Made by a program: the position numbers and the translations under genes
In this document: in pieces, positions 38,770-52,000 of the stretch
Layout: each line of letters begins with the position of its first letter
Position numbering within the stretch: position 1 is the first letter of the stretch
Origin: Tyto alba
Taxonomy: Eukaryota; Chordata; Aves; Strigiformes; Tytonidae
Length of the DNA: 64,000 nucleotides
Direction of reading: 5' to 3'
NCBI RefSeq assembly: GCF_018691265.1
Contig: NW_024881316.1
Coordinates: 24,653,819 to 24,717,818, forward strand
Notes under the pieces: model-generated
The model's input: only the letters and a program-made list of their open reading frames with translations
The model's database searches: none
What the model was told of the DNA's origin: nothing

Positions 38770-38835
38770 CTCTGAGTGGGTGTCCAAAACAGTGCCTTCA
38801 GTCACACTATCAGTCTTGGTTGGCTCTTCTAATGC
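38770..38835 (-). CDS. MLIP: MLIP exon E
   Basis: Minus-strand exon of 22 codons, phase 0-0. The acceptor is TTGAATTGTAG|GCATTA and the donor TCAGAG|GTAGTG. The peptide is ALEEPTKTDSVTEGTVLDTH followed by SE. Human MLIP continues after its EQK with ALDEPAKTESVSKDNTLE, so the identity and order are clear. The segment is acidic and Thr/Ser-rich and probably disordered. It is first in a cluster of three small exons within 390 bp. Confidence 0.94.
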
Positions 38836-39830
38836 CTACAATTCAAAAGATTTTGGTGTGATACTGAGTTCAAAATTTTAAAAATCAAGCAAGCATACAC
38901 TTTTTGCAATACTGTGTTCCCAGATGTGGCACTTTTCAGTTCACCGTGAAAAGATGGAAAAAGAAGAAATTACAGGCCTAGTAAGGTTCTTCTGGTTACC
39001 AACTTCTGATTCTGAATTAGAGGGGAACAATTTGCAGAGCAGGAGAGAGCTAGGTGAATTGTCTCTAATTTTAGAGATCGGAATCTACCAGTTTAAATTG
39101 TTCTCTCCTTCAACAACTCCCCTGTCCCTCCGTATGCCACCGAGGCGTCGGGGGTCTGACTGCTGCACACGTTCGGAGGAAAGCCAACTGCTATAAGTAG
39201 GCAGACAAGGCAGGGGTCTAAGTGCACAGGAGGCCCTTTCTTTTTCTCCTTTAGTCATTTTCTTTTAAAAGTGCCTCCTGTTTAAAGAAGATGGTGATTC
39301 AACATCATGACAAAACCAGTGCTGGACATTTGGGGATTTTAGCCTGAAATTAGAATTGTATAGAGTGAAGTATGTGCTATACATGTGTGATACCACACTA
39401 AAACATGTCTGTTCAAAGCAGGTGTGCAATCTTTCCAAAACAAAACACAAGCTGCTTCTGCTTGGATATATGTCCTGCTTTCCTACACTGGTACTTGGAG
39501 CAGGTTTGAGAACAATGGGAATCAGCTTGCTGATCCCTCCATTTTATTAGGAAACTAACAAAATTCCCTCAAAAGCCAAACTCCTGTGCTCAGTTCCCTT
39601 TTCATCTTCATCCAGAGTCTGCAAGGCACACTCTCACCACCATCACCCGTTTCTGCTTTGAAGTGATTTTCAAATAGACTCCATGCCAAGACCAAAAATT
39701 ATTCTGGAAGCCTGTTGGTGCGTGAAGCTGAGCTACAGGTGAGGAACCTGCAGGGTTTCTGGATTTTTTTTAACACATTACATTTTTCTGAGGCTTCATT
39801 CTGTGAGTTATTTGCAAAAAAAAAAAACTA

Positions 39831-39835
<5 letters not shown>

Positions 39836-39870
<35 letters not shown>
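39836..39870. repeat. (AT)n microsatellite
   Basis: An alternating AT tract of about 35 bp, preceded by a 12-base A run, within the intron between exons D and E, about 1.0 kb from exon E's acceptor. Confidence 0.95.
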
Positions 39871-39877
<7 letters not shown>

Positions 39878-42841
39878 ATAAGAGGAAAAAAAACATTCCT
39901 GTAAAACACTTTTTCGTGCATGTGAGATTCTGTGGGAAGTGACTGATCCCAGTAAGGTGGGTATCATGGCTGCCCATCACAGAAGACGTGGAGCTGGGGG
40001 GAAAATGGCAGAATCTTTAAATAAATAAAGAAATAAATACTTAAGTAATTTATTTTTTAGTTTAATTTTGCTGAGTACAGTCATTTTTCTCTCCTTGCCC
40101 AGCTACTGAAAGCATGCATCTACGTATGCAGAACTAAAAAGTTAATAGCAATTTACTTTTAATATTATTTTAATACCATCCACAAATGATCCTGCACAGA
40201 AGCACATCTATGGAACACCATGTCTTCTAACAGAGAGTACAATAACAAAAAATGAAGAGCAATTTCTTTCCAAACATATTTTTACCTCTCCTCCAGCTCT
40301 AGACAAACCTGTTGACCTTACAGTAGTTGTAGTTCAAAGGAAAAAAGCAAAAGGATGATTATTTTTGACACACATTAGTGTAATCTTATCCCAAACAAGA
40401 AGATGACAAGATAAATAGTCTTTCTCATCTCTGCTATTTGATCACTGTTATCCAGCTAAATTCTCAGATTAACAAACAGTCCAGTAGAAGAGGACTCAGC
40501 TAAAGAGGGCTCAGTACTACACTCGAGTACTGTGTCCCTGGTTCAGTTTCAGCTGAGATTGCATCCTCATGGTAAACATAAAATCAAGTGATAAAATGAA
40601 GTAAAAGAGTTATTCCAGTACCCACTGGGGCCAGGACTGATGAAGCAGACTGTTTTAAAGAGGTGATGAGTCTGAATGTGAGTTAGGAAAAACAACAAAT
40701 TTTAGTCAATCATGGGTTTAGAATGGATAAATTGTTAAGCTTCTCAAAACCCCTGAGAAATCAGTAGGGTAATGAACATAGTAAAGTACTTGTTAAGAAA
40801 AAAACCCATGTTTCTGTTTCATATTTACTTCACCAGAGCAGTGGGAAACGGTCATCAAAATCAAGGGTAAGAAATAACTACCCAGAAGATACTGAGGAAT
40901 ATTTCTAGAGGAACTACAGCCACATCCACAAGTCTCTGCTCAGAACCAAGACTCTTCATAATTTAAGTACCAAACATCCATCAGTTTCGGTAGAAATTGG
41001 CTACCCAAATATCTTTGTATTTTGAAGCCTTCATTGACTAAAGAACTCAGGTGACCACAGCACCAAGACCTATGCTCTCCACAGTCCCCCTAAGATACGG
41101 CCATTGTGCAGGAGCCATGTTAGAGAAACCTGCAGTATTCTTCTCACTTTTTGAACCTTTGGGAAAAGAAAATTTTAATCTTCAAAGTGATCCATCTAAA
41201 TTCTCTTACTGTTGTTTTATGACTTTTTTTTTCTTTATTTTCTATTTGAACAGTCCAATTCCTCCAAAGAAAGAGGAGAAACAAAGAGAACTAGATTCTA
41301 GATATCCCTATCACCTCTATAAAGAAAAAATGTTCTATTTAATCTGTTGTTAGCTTTTCAAAATACAAATTCCCCACACACACCCCCAGGAATGTCTTTT
41401 TTTTTTATTATTTTATTTCCACATAAAATATGAAATTAAAAAAAAAAAAACATAACTAGTATTTCTGAACTCATTATTGGAGTTATCAGGCAATAATGTT
41501 ATGATTTATTTAAAGCATTAGTGCTATCTACAGTACTGTTGACTAGTACTATCAATGGTATTCAAACTTCACTTCCTTCCACATGCTGATGGTCTAACAG
41601 TATCAAAAGTGGAGCATTCCTATTTAGGCATTTGAATTCTTTTATTATCTATGAAAAATATATTGGGACCACAATTTTAAAAAGAGGGCAATTTAGAGAA
41701 TGAAAATGTATTTGTGACAGAATGTAAATGTTCAGATTAAATAACCAGTTGTTGAATCACTTATTTTTTCCTTGCAAAGGGCAACCTTGGGGATGTGATG
41801 CATATATGCCATTGATGTCAGTGAGGACTACAACCCTTCCCTTCTCTTTGCTGCAAGCTACTTGATTGCTAGAGCTGTATCAGATCTGAAAGGATACTAG
41901 TAAATGGTCTCAACAGGATCTCCAATATTTTGTTAGAAGAATGAAAGCTCTTGGCAACATATAGGAAATACAGAACATAATTCCATCCACCAATAAACCA
42001 CATAAATAGTAGGTGAAAAATGAATATTGTAACCTGGATCCGACACACCTTCCTTCTTACTGTATTGCAAAAACCCTTGGCTGAGCAAAAACCAAGAAGA
42101 CCCCTCTTATTTCTTTCGCATATTTTTCTCATCATTTTCTGTTCCTAAGCCCTCATTACATACAAAATATCCTTCCCTATAATGAAACTGCACATACTAT
42201 TAGTTCCTTTAACTTATTCCTTGAAGATCTTGGAAGATGATATTGAAAAGACCTGACTACTTTTACTCTTATAAAATAATTAATACTAAATTGTCCAAGG
42301 ACTTTGAAAGAAATAGGGAGATCATAGCCTGTTCCTACATTGGTACATTTAGTTATTACTACAGATGAACTAGGTCTTTTATCACTCTACAACTGCACAA
42401 ATTATTTCCATTCTTTCTTACCACTAAGTATTTATCTCTCTCCTTGAGAAACATTTTGACATGAACACATAATCTGGATGCAAGTAAGTGCACACCAGAA
42501 GTACCTGGGAAAAATTAAAATCTTTTTTTACCAAAATATTCTCAACAAAATGTTGTCACAAATGCTTTCCAGGTCCAAAAAGATCATGGCATGCCTGATA
42601 ATAGCCAACTGTCCAGCAGTTAGGTCTACTATCTGAGAGTGGGGAAAAAATGGCTTCCAAGTTTCTTCTGTATCATTGTAAGGAGAAACTTGAAGCTGCA
42701 TTTGCCATGATCAGTCCCTGTACCAATGGTTGTTTGATAATACAATAGATAACAGTTCCCTCAAGGTAAGAACTTAAAGCTGGGAATTCAATGTAGCAGA
42801 TCATTGCCATACTTCCTCAGTTGCATTTCTTTCTTTTCATG

Positions 42842-42868
42842 AAAAACAAAACAAAACAAAACAAAAAC
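42842..42868. repeat. (AAAAC)n repeat
   Basis: About five AAAAC/AAAAAC units within the intron between exons D and E. Confidence 0.85.
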
Positions 42869-43916
42869 CACCCTCTTTTTCCTTCTGCATGAGGAGGAAA
42901 CTATTTTTTTTTTCCCTTTTTAATTCTTTTTTCTCCACAAGGACAATATACTGCATTGTTGGCAGTCTTCAGTGTAGATGACAGGTTGCAATTACTAGGT
43001 CTTTGGAGTTTTCCTAGAAATGTAACATCATATGGAAAGACTGTTTTAGACTCTCATGAAGTTATCCAAATTGCACTGTGACAAGAGAAAACATGAAGAA
43101 CAACCATAAACAAACAAAATAAAAAAAAAAAAAACTAAAATATTTTTTCAAGATGGATTTTTTTCTACATTTATTTAAATTGAAATTATAGTTCTCTACT
43201 TGTAATTAGTTGATAAATACAAGCCAGATAAGTCAACATTGCTTTCATTTTCACCTTTTCCATCCATAGCCAGCTATACCTAATTCTTTTCAGAAGGCTT
43301 GGTAAGTGTGGGATAAGCCTCGACTGTGGAGCAGGTGTGATTCATGTCACACCCCATCATCCTGGTTTCATCACAGTTCAGACTGGAAGAAGTCTGAGAA
43401 CATCTGTAGTGCCTCTCCCCCGCCAAGTCTGCATGCCCTGGTTTCCCTTCCATCAAAATGGTGCCCAGGGATGTTCACCCCAATCAGCATGCAGAAGAGG
43501 TGTGTATCTGGACAAACACAGCAAATCCAAATGTCACTGCATAGACCTTGCAGTAGACTAAAGACCACTGAATTGTTAAGAGAAGACTTTTTTGGTTTTC
43601 AATTCCAAGGTGTCCAACAGTTTTACAGTTACATCTTAAATATGACATAATTTTGAAGGTGAAGTAAGATCTGGTTTAAAAGACTGTCTACTTAAGAATT
43701 TTTCTGTACTGAACTGAATGAAACTATTCATCACTATCTGACTGAAAGATATTTTTATAGATATTTGATAAATACAATCTCTAAATAATAGATACATTAC
43801 TTTTTTAATACTATCTGATTAGGAATGGAATTTTGAATTAGACTGTAATCACATCTATATAACTGTAGAAGCTATACAAGAGTGAGTGTCAGTAGAGGGT
43901 TGACTCACTAACTCAA

Positions 43917-44180
43917 TGTTAATAAGGCCAGAAGGAACCACAGTGATCACCTAGTCTGACCTTTTCTTTAAACCACAGAACTGCCTGGAATTACTGTATG
44001 ATGTGTCAGAAAAGTGTCCTGTCTTGATTTTGCAATTTCTGTGATAGAGAGCCCATTTCAGTCTCTGGAACTTTTTTCTAATGGTCAATTAATGCTTTCT
44101 GTTAAACTTTTGACTTATGTCTACATTAAGCTTGTCCAGTTTCCTCTTCCAGCCAGTGGATCCTACCATCTGCTGGGCTG
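43917..44180 (-). mobile_element. Old amniote-type CR1 remnant
   Basis: The plus strand reads AAGGCCAGAAGGAACCACAG, then GATCACCTAGTCTGACC, and later GTCCAGTTTCCTCTTCCAGC next to CAGTGGATCCTA. These resemble the 3' part of CR1/L3-type copies that I know from turtles and crocodilians (AAGGCCAGAAGGGACCA... GATCATCTAGTCTGACC) more than typical bird CR1. It is diverged throughout, consistent with an insertion older than birds. Assignment rests on remembered consensus. Confidence 0.6.
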
Positions 44181-47100
44181 AAGAATTCATTATCACGGTC
44201 TGTGGACCTGCCTCACTGCTATGAATCTGTGTGGTTACAACTGCACTACTGACTGACCACGGTTACCACCACCTCATTACCACCATCTCTGCTCTCCTTG
44301 CTCAGGCACTGTGGAGCTGTGTGCTTGCTGCTGAGGACTCTGTCCTGCCAGCCTTGCTGTCACCCAGGCTCCCGGTTCACTTTCCCTGTGGAGCAGCCCA
44401 CTCCTGCTGCTTCCTGACAGAGCCTGACCATGCTGAGGATAAGTCCGTTAAAAACAAGCTCTTGTTCTTCTGGCCGTGAAGGAAGTTACAGCCCAATCTT
44501 CCAAGATATATCCTTGATTGAGCTTTTTCTGAGCAGAACACAAGTAGTGTGAGGAACATGAGGTTCACACAAGCTCAAACAGCTGGAAAGCATGCCAGTT
44601 TGGGATTTGATGAGATTAAGCCACTTCTGGGGTTGACAAAGTATACATATATATAGTCAATAAACCTTTTCATCTCTGCTAACGAGCACAGATTTGAGTA
44701 ACTCACTTTCAGTAAGAGTACTGGAGGATAAGAACATGTTTAAGAAAAACCATTAAGATGATGATAGCCTAATGGCTTCATAAGAAGAAGCTGAAAAATT
44801 ATGGCTGAAATTAAAACATCTACACACACATTAAAGAAAAAAAATGATGTGAGACAAAGTTAGACACAAGGAGACAATTTAGAGGCAGACAAAACATTGT
44901 ACCTTACATGGCATATTGATGGCAGCTTTCTATCATGGGATCTAATTAATACTGCACATGAATTGCCATTAAGATCACCCACATCACAGTTCTGACTAAT
45001 CTTATTTCTCATGACCACTCAAATTAGGTAATATAATTACTCACACCATGGAAAAAGTTGACTTCTGAGAATATGCATTTCCAGTTCAATCACATAGCAA
45101 AACACTTCTTTAGCACTTCAGGCAGATGATGTATTCCTAATCATGCATTCAGCTCAGTAATATCTGTGCCCTGCAGATGTTACGTGCCTGCCTTCCTTGC
45201 TAAAAAGAGCCACTTGAAAACTTCTCCACGAAACCATTATCTTAATAAAACATCACTTATGTAGTTAAAATCCTCTTGTCTTGAATCTCTCTCTTTTTAA
45301 TCCAGTGCAAAAATGCATTCCATGAACTGGGAGCAACATGATTACATTCAATGGTGTGGCATGAGTTACTTCCCGGTTTCCTCCTCAATATTTTTGAGGA
45401 GAATACTTTGATATTAAGGATCAGTACAGTGGGGTCTGTGTGTGACATGTGACTCCTCCATGCTTTTTTAAGATCCATACTCCAAATGCATGTCAGCTAA
45501 CACAACAGGACTACCTTAGGAGAGCTATAATTAGATGCTGGCATGAATCATTAAGAGATTGTTGTTCAAAATTCCCAAGATGAGAGAAAGCATATAGTCA
45601 GGCTGTGATGAAACATACAGTTTACAAAGTAATGGAGTCAAAAGCCTGTTCTGAAAGCAAACCCTGTGGCAGAAAATTGATTTCTTATTAGTTTTACATG
45701 ACTGCGATTTCACTACTGAAGTATACACCAAAGCTAGCTTTTTCAATAAAGCAGTGAATAAACAAAAGTACCTAAACACAGATATCTTTCAAGTCATTAC
45801 TTTTTCTACAGATACTGGCATTAGATTGTACAATTCAATTTTATGTGTTGGGGATAAGTAGCACGCATCTTGTGAGTCAATGCCCCAGAGAGCATCAGAA
45901 AAAAATATCAAAAGGAATTTCCTTCCTTCTGTGCAGTCAGATAGCTAGTTCACATCAGGAGTATGCTCTCAAAGTGAATACCCTGCTCAAAGTCACCTAC
46001 CTGTCTTGGTTTGCAGAGTAGTTCAGTCTTAGAGTGTATAAACTGGATGCTTTTTACACTGTCAGCCCTATAGTAGCATTTCAGGAATCCACCAAATGCT
46101 TCAAGCCACTAACAGGCACTCTGACCAAAAAAAACCCTCCCAAAATACATTCCATAGGGGTGTAGGATTCCCTGCATCAGCTATTTTCCTCTACAGAGAC
46201 ATTTCTATTAGACCACATTGCATGCTAATGCAGACATAGCCTTCATTAGTGCATTCAAGATTTAAGGAAGAGACATATCAGGTTTTATGCAAATAATTAA
46301 AGAGCATTGGAAAAGAATAGAATGTCCCTTTTTTTTGAAAAAACAAATCAATCTTATTTATAGCAGTTAACTGACAACTACTAGGTCACAATCAGTAATA
46401 TTTCAAGGGCAAAATTATCATCTTAAAAATTTTTCATAGTTAAGTTCACCCCCTCAAAGGTCTTCAAGCTCTGCAAATTCCTACTGAAATCAACTGAGCT
46501 ATGTATGTGAATATATATTTAAGTGTGTAGTTAGGAATGCTTAATCTTACAGAAATTAATCAGAGGCTAAGTTCCTGAACTAGGTCCACAGAAAGATTTT
46601 TCTGATAAAGCTATAAACTGGATGTCAAAGTGATTAAGCATGCCTTTAAACATATAAGACGCTTAGCTCATTGCTCATCATAGGAAATTTTTGTCAAACT
46701 TAGTGGGTTTTTCTTTTGTGCAAAACTAATTTGGGAAAAAAATTTAATAAGTAGACATTAGTAGGTACTTTGAACCCTTCATGCAAAATTTAAATTTTCA
46801 ATTGACTTCCAAAGGTGCATTATCTAAATACAACCCAACCTTTGTTGTCTGTGTCTTTGGTAGCAAATAACTGAACTAAAGACTGTTATTTGGATGTATC
46901 ATTCTACTCTACAGCAAATGATTGTTACTCCAAACTATGTACTGGAAACAGACCCCTGGACCATGTTAACTGTTGAGGAACTCAGGGAAGTTGTTTGGGA
47001 GAACTGTAGTTAATAGAGGCCAGTGCAATGGCCAGGACCATTCTCACAGTTTAACAATGCAGCTGGTCAAATTTGCATATCTTGGGATGTTAAATTGACT

Positions 47101-47244
47101 AGTATAAGCATAGCCATTGAATAATCATTAACTGATCAAGACCTACTGATTGGTAGGTCCCAGAATAGCAGTGCTCCAGACACTTTCCAATAACAAAACA
47201 GGCTCTGAGATCTTGCCATAAATGGCAATTCCTTTAGGACATGC

Positions 47245-47266
47245 TTTTTTTTTTTTTTTTTTTTTT
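47245..47266. repeat. Poly-T tract
   Basis: A pure run of 22 T, about 215 bp downstream (in transcript direction) of exon D. On the coding strand it is poly-A. No associated element was recognised. Confidence 0.9.
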
Positions 47267-47481
47267 AGTAAATTTATTTGCAGAAATGCAGATTAGTGCA
47301 GGCTTTGATCTTCAGTGGAAAGTGGTTGACCCTGAAAAATGGTTGGAATTATTATCCTGAGCAGTTAATTACCAGAGCTTACATTCTGTGATATCCCCCA
47401 CAGAAATGTCAGAATATGTACATAAAGTTGAATGGTCTCAAATATACAACACAATTCCCATGTCTTTGATGAAGCACTAAC

Positions 47482-47550
47482 CTTCTGTTCCATAAGTACT
47501 GTGTTTGTAGGGATTGCTGCAAATGCCTTGTAGCTTGTCTTGATCTTGTA
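47482..47550 (-). CDS. MLIP: MLIP exon D (SYKAFAAIPTNT block)
   Basis: Minus-strand exon of 23 codons, phase 0-0. The acceptor is CTTTTAGCAG|TACAAG and the donor CAGAAG|GTTAGT. The peptide is YKIKTSYKAFAAIPTNTVLM followed by EQK. Human MLIP has YKTKSSYKAFAAIPTNTLLL followed by EQK, so 19 of 23 residues match. Its strict conservation beside the weakly conserved exon C suggests a real binding segment, though I know of no structure. The 5.5 kb intron before it contains a 41-bp tandem duplication about 250 bp from the acceptor. Confidence 0.96.
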
Positions 47551-47795
47551 CTGCTAAAAGGGTAAACCAGAAAGCAGGAAGAGAAGTAAAACAAGTAGAA
47601 GAGGGAGAGGGAGAAGAGGGGAAAGGTAGAACAGAATGAAAGACTATTCCAATTGCCTTGCAGACACATTGCAACAATACAATGCTTACGTATTACCTAA
47701 GAAAGCTATTACTTAAATAAAAACTAATGTTTCTGTTAAGACTTTAAAGGGTTGTAACGTACATATTTTGCTTTTAGGAATGAAGTAAGACAAAG

Positions 47796-47877
47796 TGAAT
47801 TACCTGTAACAGCTTATAAATTCCAAAGTGATTTTATGAATTCCCTATAACAGCTTATAAATTCCAAAGTGATTTTA
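47796..47877. repeat. 41-bp tandem duplication
   Basis: Two adjacent copies of a 41-bp unit containing AACAGCTTATAAATTCCAAA and GTGATTTTA. They differ at only a few positions, near ATTACCTG versus ATTCCCTA. It lies about 250 bp upstream of the exon D acceptor. Confidence 0.95.
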
Positions 47878-49040
47878 ACCACTTTCTGGTGACTATTATC
47901 CTTAAATATATATCAGGAGAGGCTGTGAGTTTTTTCCAAGTTTGCTTGTGATTTGATATGTTAATGCACAGCTACTTCTGCCAGTACATGCACCTCAACA
48001 AATGCTGCTATGTGGTGAGGTCCTGGACCACTAAGTCAGAGGGATTTCTGTGACTGCCTTTATTGAGACTGGTTAGGAACCTTAAATGGTGAATTACTTG
48101 TGTGAGTGCGTAAATCATTTAAGTCATACCACTGCTTTTCATCTCCCAAATAAAAATCTCTACCACTCAAAAAAGTATTTCAAAACAAGTGTAGGAATTT
48201 TCACATTCTAACAAAGCATACAGAACTGACAATCTAAACCATACAAAGCACATGGGTTTGAGTACAAATATTCTAAAATCAGCCTCAAAAAGTATTCTTT
48301 TTAAACAATTTATATTTTAGAATATATTAACTTGCCCAGTTATTTCTAACTCTTTAGAAACCATACTTTCTACATTTTCTTTGTAATTATGGAAGTTGAA
48401 TTCAGTAATTTTTAAGTGATTGATGTGATTCTTCTATACTTACATGAGTTCAAGAGCTAGGACTCTTATTCACATGACTGCTGGATTTTTTTTCCTTTTT
48501 TAACAATTAAATAGGGATTCGCTACTTTGTTACCTTTCAACAACATTCTAATAGAATATCATAAATTCACATAATAATAGAGTTTTAAGTTATTGATCGA
48601 TTATTTCTTTGATCGTCACCCAGAAATAAAGTTACTTCTTGATCAGTTCACATTTTTTAATGTACTGTTTGCAGCAGTGACTACTGGTGTTTATGAGATA
48701 ACGGGATGAGCAGCATGCTGTACTTTGGGTCATTTTTTGTCACTTTTTTCTTTTCTTTATATCTAATAAAATTCTCAATGACAGCAGAGGGCTGAAATTT
48801 TAATTCAGATAAGAGAAATTTATATCATCCTCACACCTATCTTGAAATACTGTAGGACACAACCTTTTAATTCTTCCTATACATAACATTATATTTGCTT
48901 TCAACTTTGCTCATATTAGTCAGAAGTTGGAGACTGACAGACATTCAGGAAGTCAATAATCACAATAATCATATTAAATGAACAGTCTGACAAAGCAGAT
49001 GACTGCAAATTCTGGAACCCACTTATTTTCTTTTGGCGGC

Positions 49041-49052
49041 GGGGGGGGGGGG
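49041..49052. repeat. G12 homopolymer
   Basis: A run of 12 G following GGCGGC in otherwise AT-rich intron. Such runs are prone to sequencing length errors. Confidence 0.9.
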
Positions 49053-52000
49053 CTAGTAATTTATATGATATTTAGTGATTCTAACTTGGATGTCTGCCAT
49101 TTAGGTGCTTCAGTCAAAACTAATGTCTTTTATAGTCATAGGCATTTCCAAAGGATAATTCATCTCCACCCAAATAGGCACCTAGAAAAGTAAAATAAAA
49201 TAATTCTGTAAATAGACCATATTTTCTCCATTAACTATAATAGAATTGCACAAGTTGTGCTTGGATATCTAACTTTCAAACATCAAAAGTCACATGAGTT
49301 GAATGCTGTCCTTTGAACATTTAGACAGCAACACTCTGTTATACATGTGTGTATTTTATATTTATGTATATATAAAATCTCTATGCGGATAAGACATAAA
49401 ATACTGCTCACTGAAGTAAGGTGAAAGACTAAAATTCCAACTATTATAATTGACATATCCACAGAATGTATCCTTGTTTGCTTATAACTGATATTCAATC
49501 AATAAAATTATATAACTAAACACGTAAATAAAATGCAACATCTTCACTAGTCCATATGTTTTTACATGTGATATGGGCATCATATATGAGAATACTGTGA
49601 CCTCTTTGAAGCTAGCTGCACTGTTATATGAACTACACAAAGACATACCAGACTCTTAAAATGTAAAAGTTTTTATACTGCTTTAATGTGCTTTATCACT
49701 TACAGATACTGCAGAACCTCTGAGCAATGTGTTATTGTCACAGCGTCTGAGTGGAAAGTCTTTAATTCAGTTTCTCATCTATATGCATATGCTTCTTGAC
49801 ACATTAGTGTAATGCACTCAAAATTATTCTTCAGTGCTTAAATACATTTAATAATCTGGTTCATAGGAATCTAGCAGCATTTTTAAACAGCCATGGCCAG
49901 TTACATCTGCTGGCTTGCACCATGGTCCAGTCAGAAGCAAACCAACTCCAATATCAAAACTCAGGCAAATATCAGCCTGGAGAGTTTTGGGGAAAATGTC
50001 CTACTTTTTTTTGCTCAGATGATCACCTAGGGAAACCACAGAGCATTGCAAAGCGTGCTAGACGCATACCTATAAAGGCTTTAAAACAGTGACTAACCAT
50101 GGTAATGTAGAACTCATCATGAGTAATCTTTCCTGCTTTGTGGTAGGTTTTGCAGCTGTGCTGAACTCCATGTTGCTACAGCTAGTTTGTTCCCCAGCTG
50201 TTCTGGGTAGATCTACATGCATTCCTGTGCTACATTCAGATAGGAAAAAATCAAAGAATATGTAGGAATGATACCACATGAAACCACTGCAGAGAGTTTT
50301 CAAACAACAGCCAGAAGTTTTTGCTCTAATCTGTTCCTGAAGAATCAGCAATTTTATCTGCCTTCACTTCATCCTCCTGTTCATTTGCTATATTAGATCC
50401 ATGAGGACACTATTAAAGTGTCTGCAAAGTCCAGGGAGAGGATTTTTATTTCCTGTGGTCACCCACAGTTCACACTTCACACTGATCTGTGGATTTATGT
50501 TTATATTCACTTTGCAACACAGTCATATTTTTAAATCATTGACAAACATAAATATATAAAGCATGGGAAAGCACAGGTATTTATATATACAAATGCAAAC
50601 AGTTAAATAAGTTCATAGGTTATTCTTTGATTTGCATTAATTGGTGCATGCATAGGCATAGACATATAAATGATTTCCATTAAAGAATCTTTTTTGCATA
50701 ACTGCTTTGATATCATGCTAATGAAACAATTTGATGTGAATACTAAAAACTACATCTAATGTCAAAATTCTGGTTTAATGAGTGTGGTTTAATACATATC
50801 TTAACATTGCTTCAACCACTGTTGAAGCAACATGAAGGTTGCAAAATTACACGTGCCAAAGTCAAGCACTTCTAGGTGATGTGCTTTTCCCTTGGTATTC
50901 ACTTTGCACATCCATACATGCAAAAATTTTGTCATGCATCAACAGTCATCAGATGGAGCAACCTGCTTTTTCTCTAGTTCTAAAGTTGAGCTGATGGGTA
51001 CTAAAGAGACCTAAATTCTGCTTAGGATGTTAATGTCTCTCCTCAATATTTTCCTTTTTTCTCTGGAAATACACTGAGATTCGAGGCTGGAGTGTTAGCA
51101 GAGAGGCTGATACCGTTAACACATCGGCAAAGTTCATTGAGCTCTGCTGTAAATTAGTTATGGAAAGAATGAGAGCAGAAGAAAAGGAGGTTGTTGAATG
51201 CACACTATTATTAACTGCAAATGAAGTCTCAGCCTCACATTTTAAAACCACAAAAGACCTTTACTGCACTGAACACCCAGATACATTTGATCTAGAGATT
51301 TCAGATCCTCCACATCCCCAGGGGAGCCACCTTTGTCTCCGTGATTGAAAATTGCACCAGACTAATGGGCCAAGTCACTTAAATTGGTGGACACTCTCCC
51401 AGTCTCCATGAGGTTGTGGTGCAGTTTCAAAAGTGTCATCATGTCATATGACAAAGCAGAATTAGCAGGAAAAGGGGCAGTTACGAAAATAGAAAGAGCA
51501 TAATAACCTCTGTAAATATAAACCCAGACAATAGCTCTGCGTCACAAGCAGAGAACTCCTTACCACCAGACTCTCACACTGCTCATTGTACTGACTAGCA
51601 GAAACTGCAACTGCTTTGCAACCTGCAGGCTCAGTCACGCCTTCTAGCTTTGTCTCAGGGGCTTTTTTCTTGGAATTTCTACAATTTCATTTCTCTTTTT
51701 GTTTCATTAAGTAATACTGACAGGGTGTAGCAACACAGTACAGCTGTTCTTAGCACAATGGTTCCTCTTGGGTTGTTTGATTTTTAGAAGAACCATTCAT
51801 GACAACTGCTATTTTGTGCTGATTTAAACCTCTCATTTTCAATTAACATTTTCCAAGCAGTTCAAGCCACCCCTGCCATGGCCAAGCTGTTACGAACACA
51901 TCTGACACAACTTGATCTGGCAGACCAGGCTGTAACTTTGTGCTGTGAACAAATAAATCAATAAACTATGATAGCCTTTCGGTGATTGGCAGAGCTCAGA

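Larger units (their letters stand above)
38836..47481 (-). other. MLIP: MLIP intron D-E
   Basis: An 8.6 kb intron. It contains an old amniote-type CR1 copy (about 43917-44180), an (AT)n tract (39836-39870), an AAAAC repeat (42842-42868) and a poly-T run (47245-47266). The remainder is AT-rich unique sequence in which I saw nothing coding. Confidence 0.8.
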
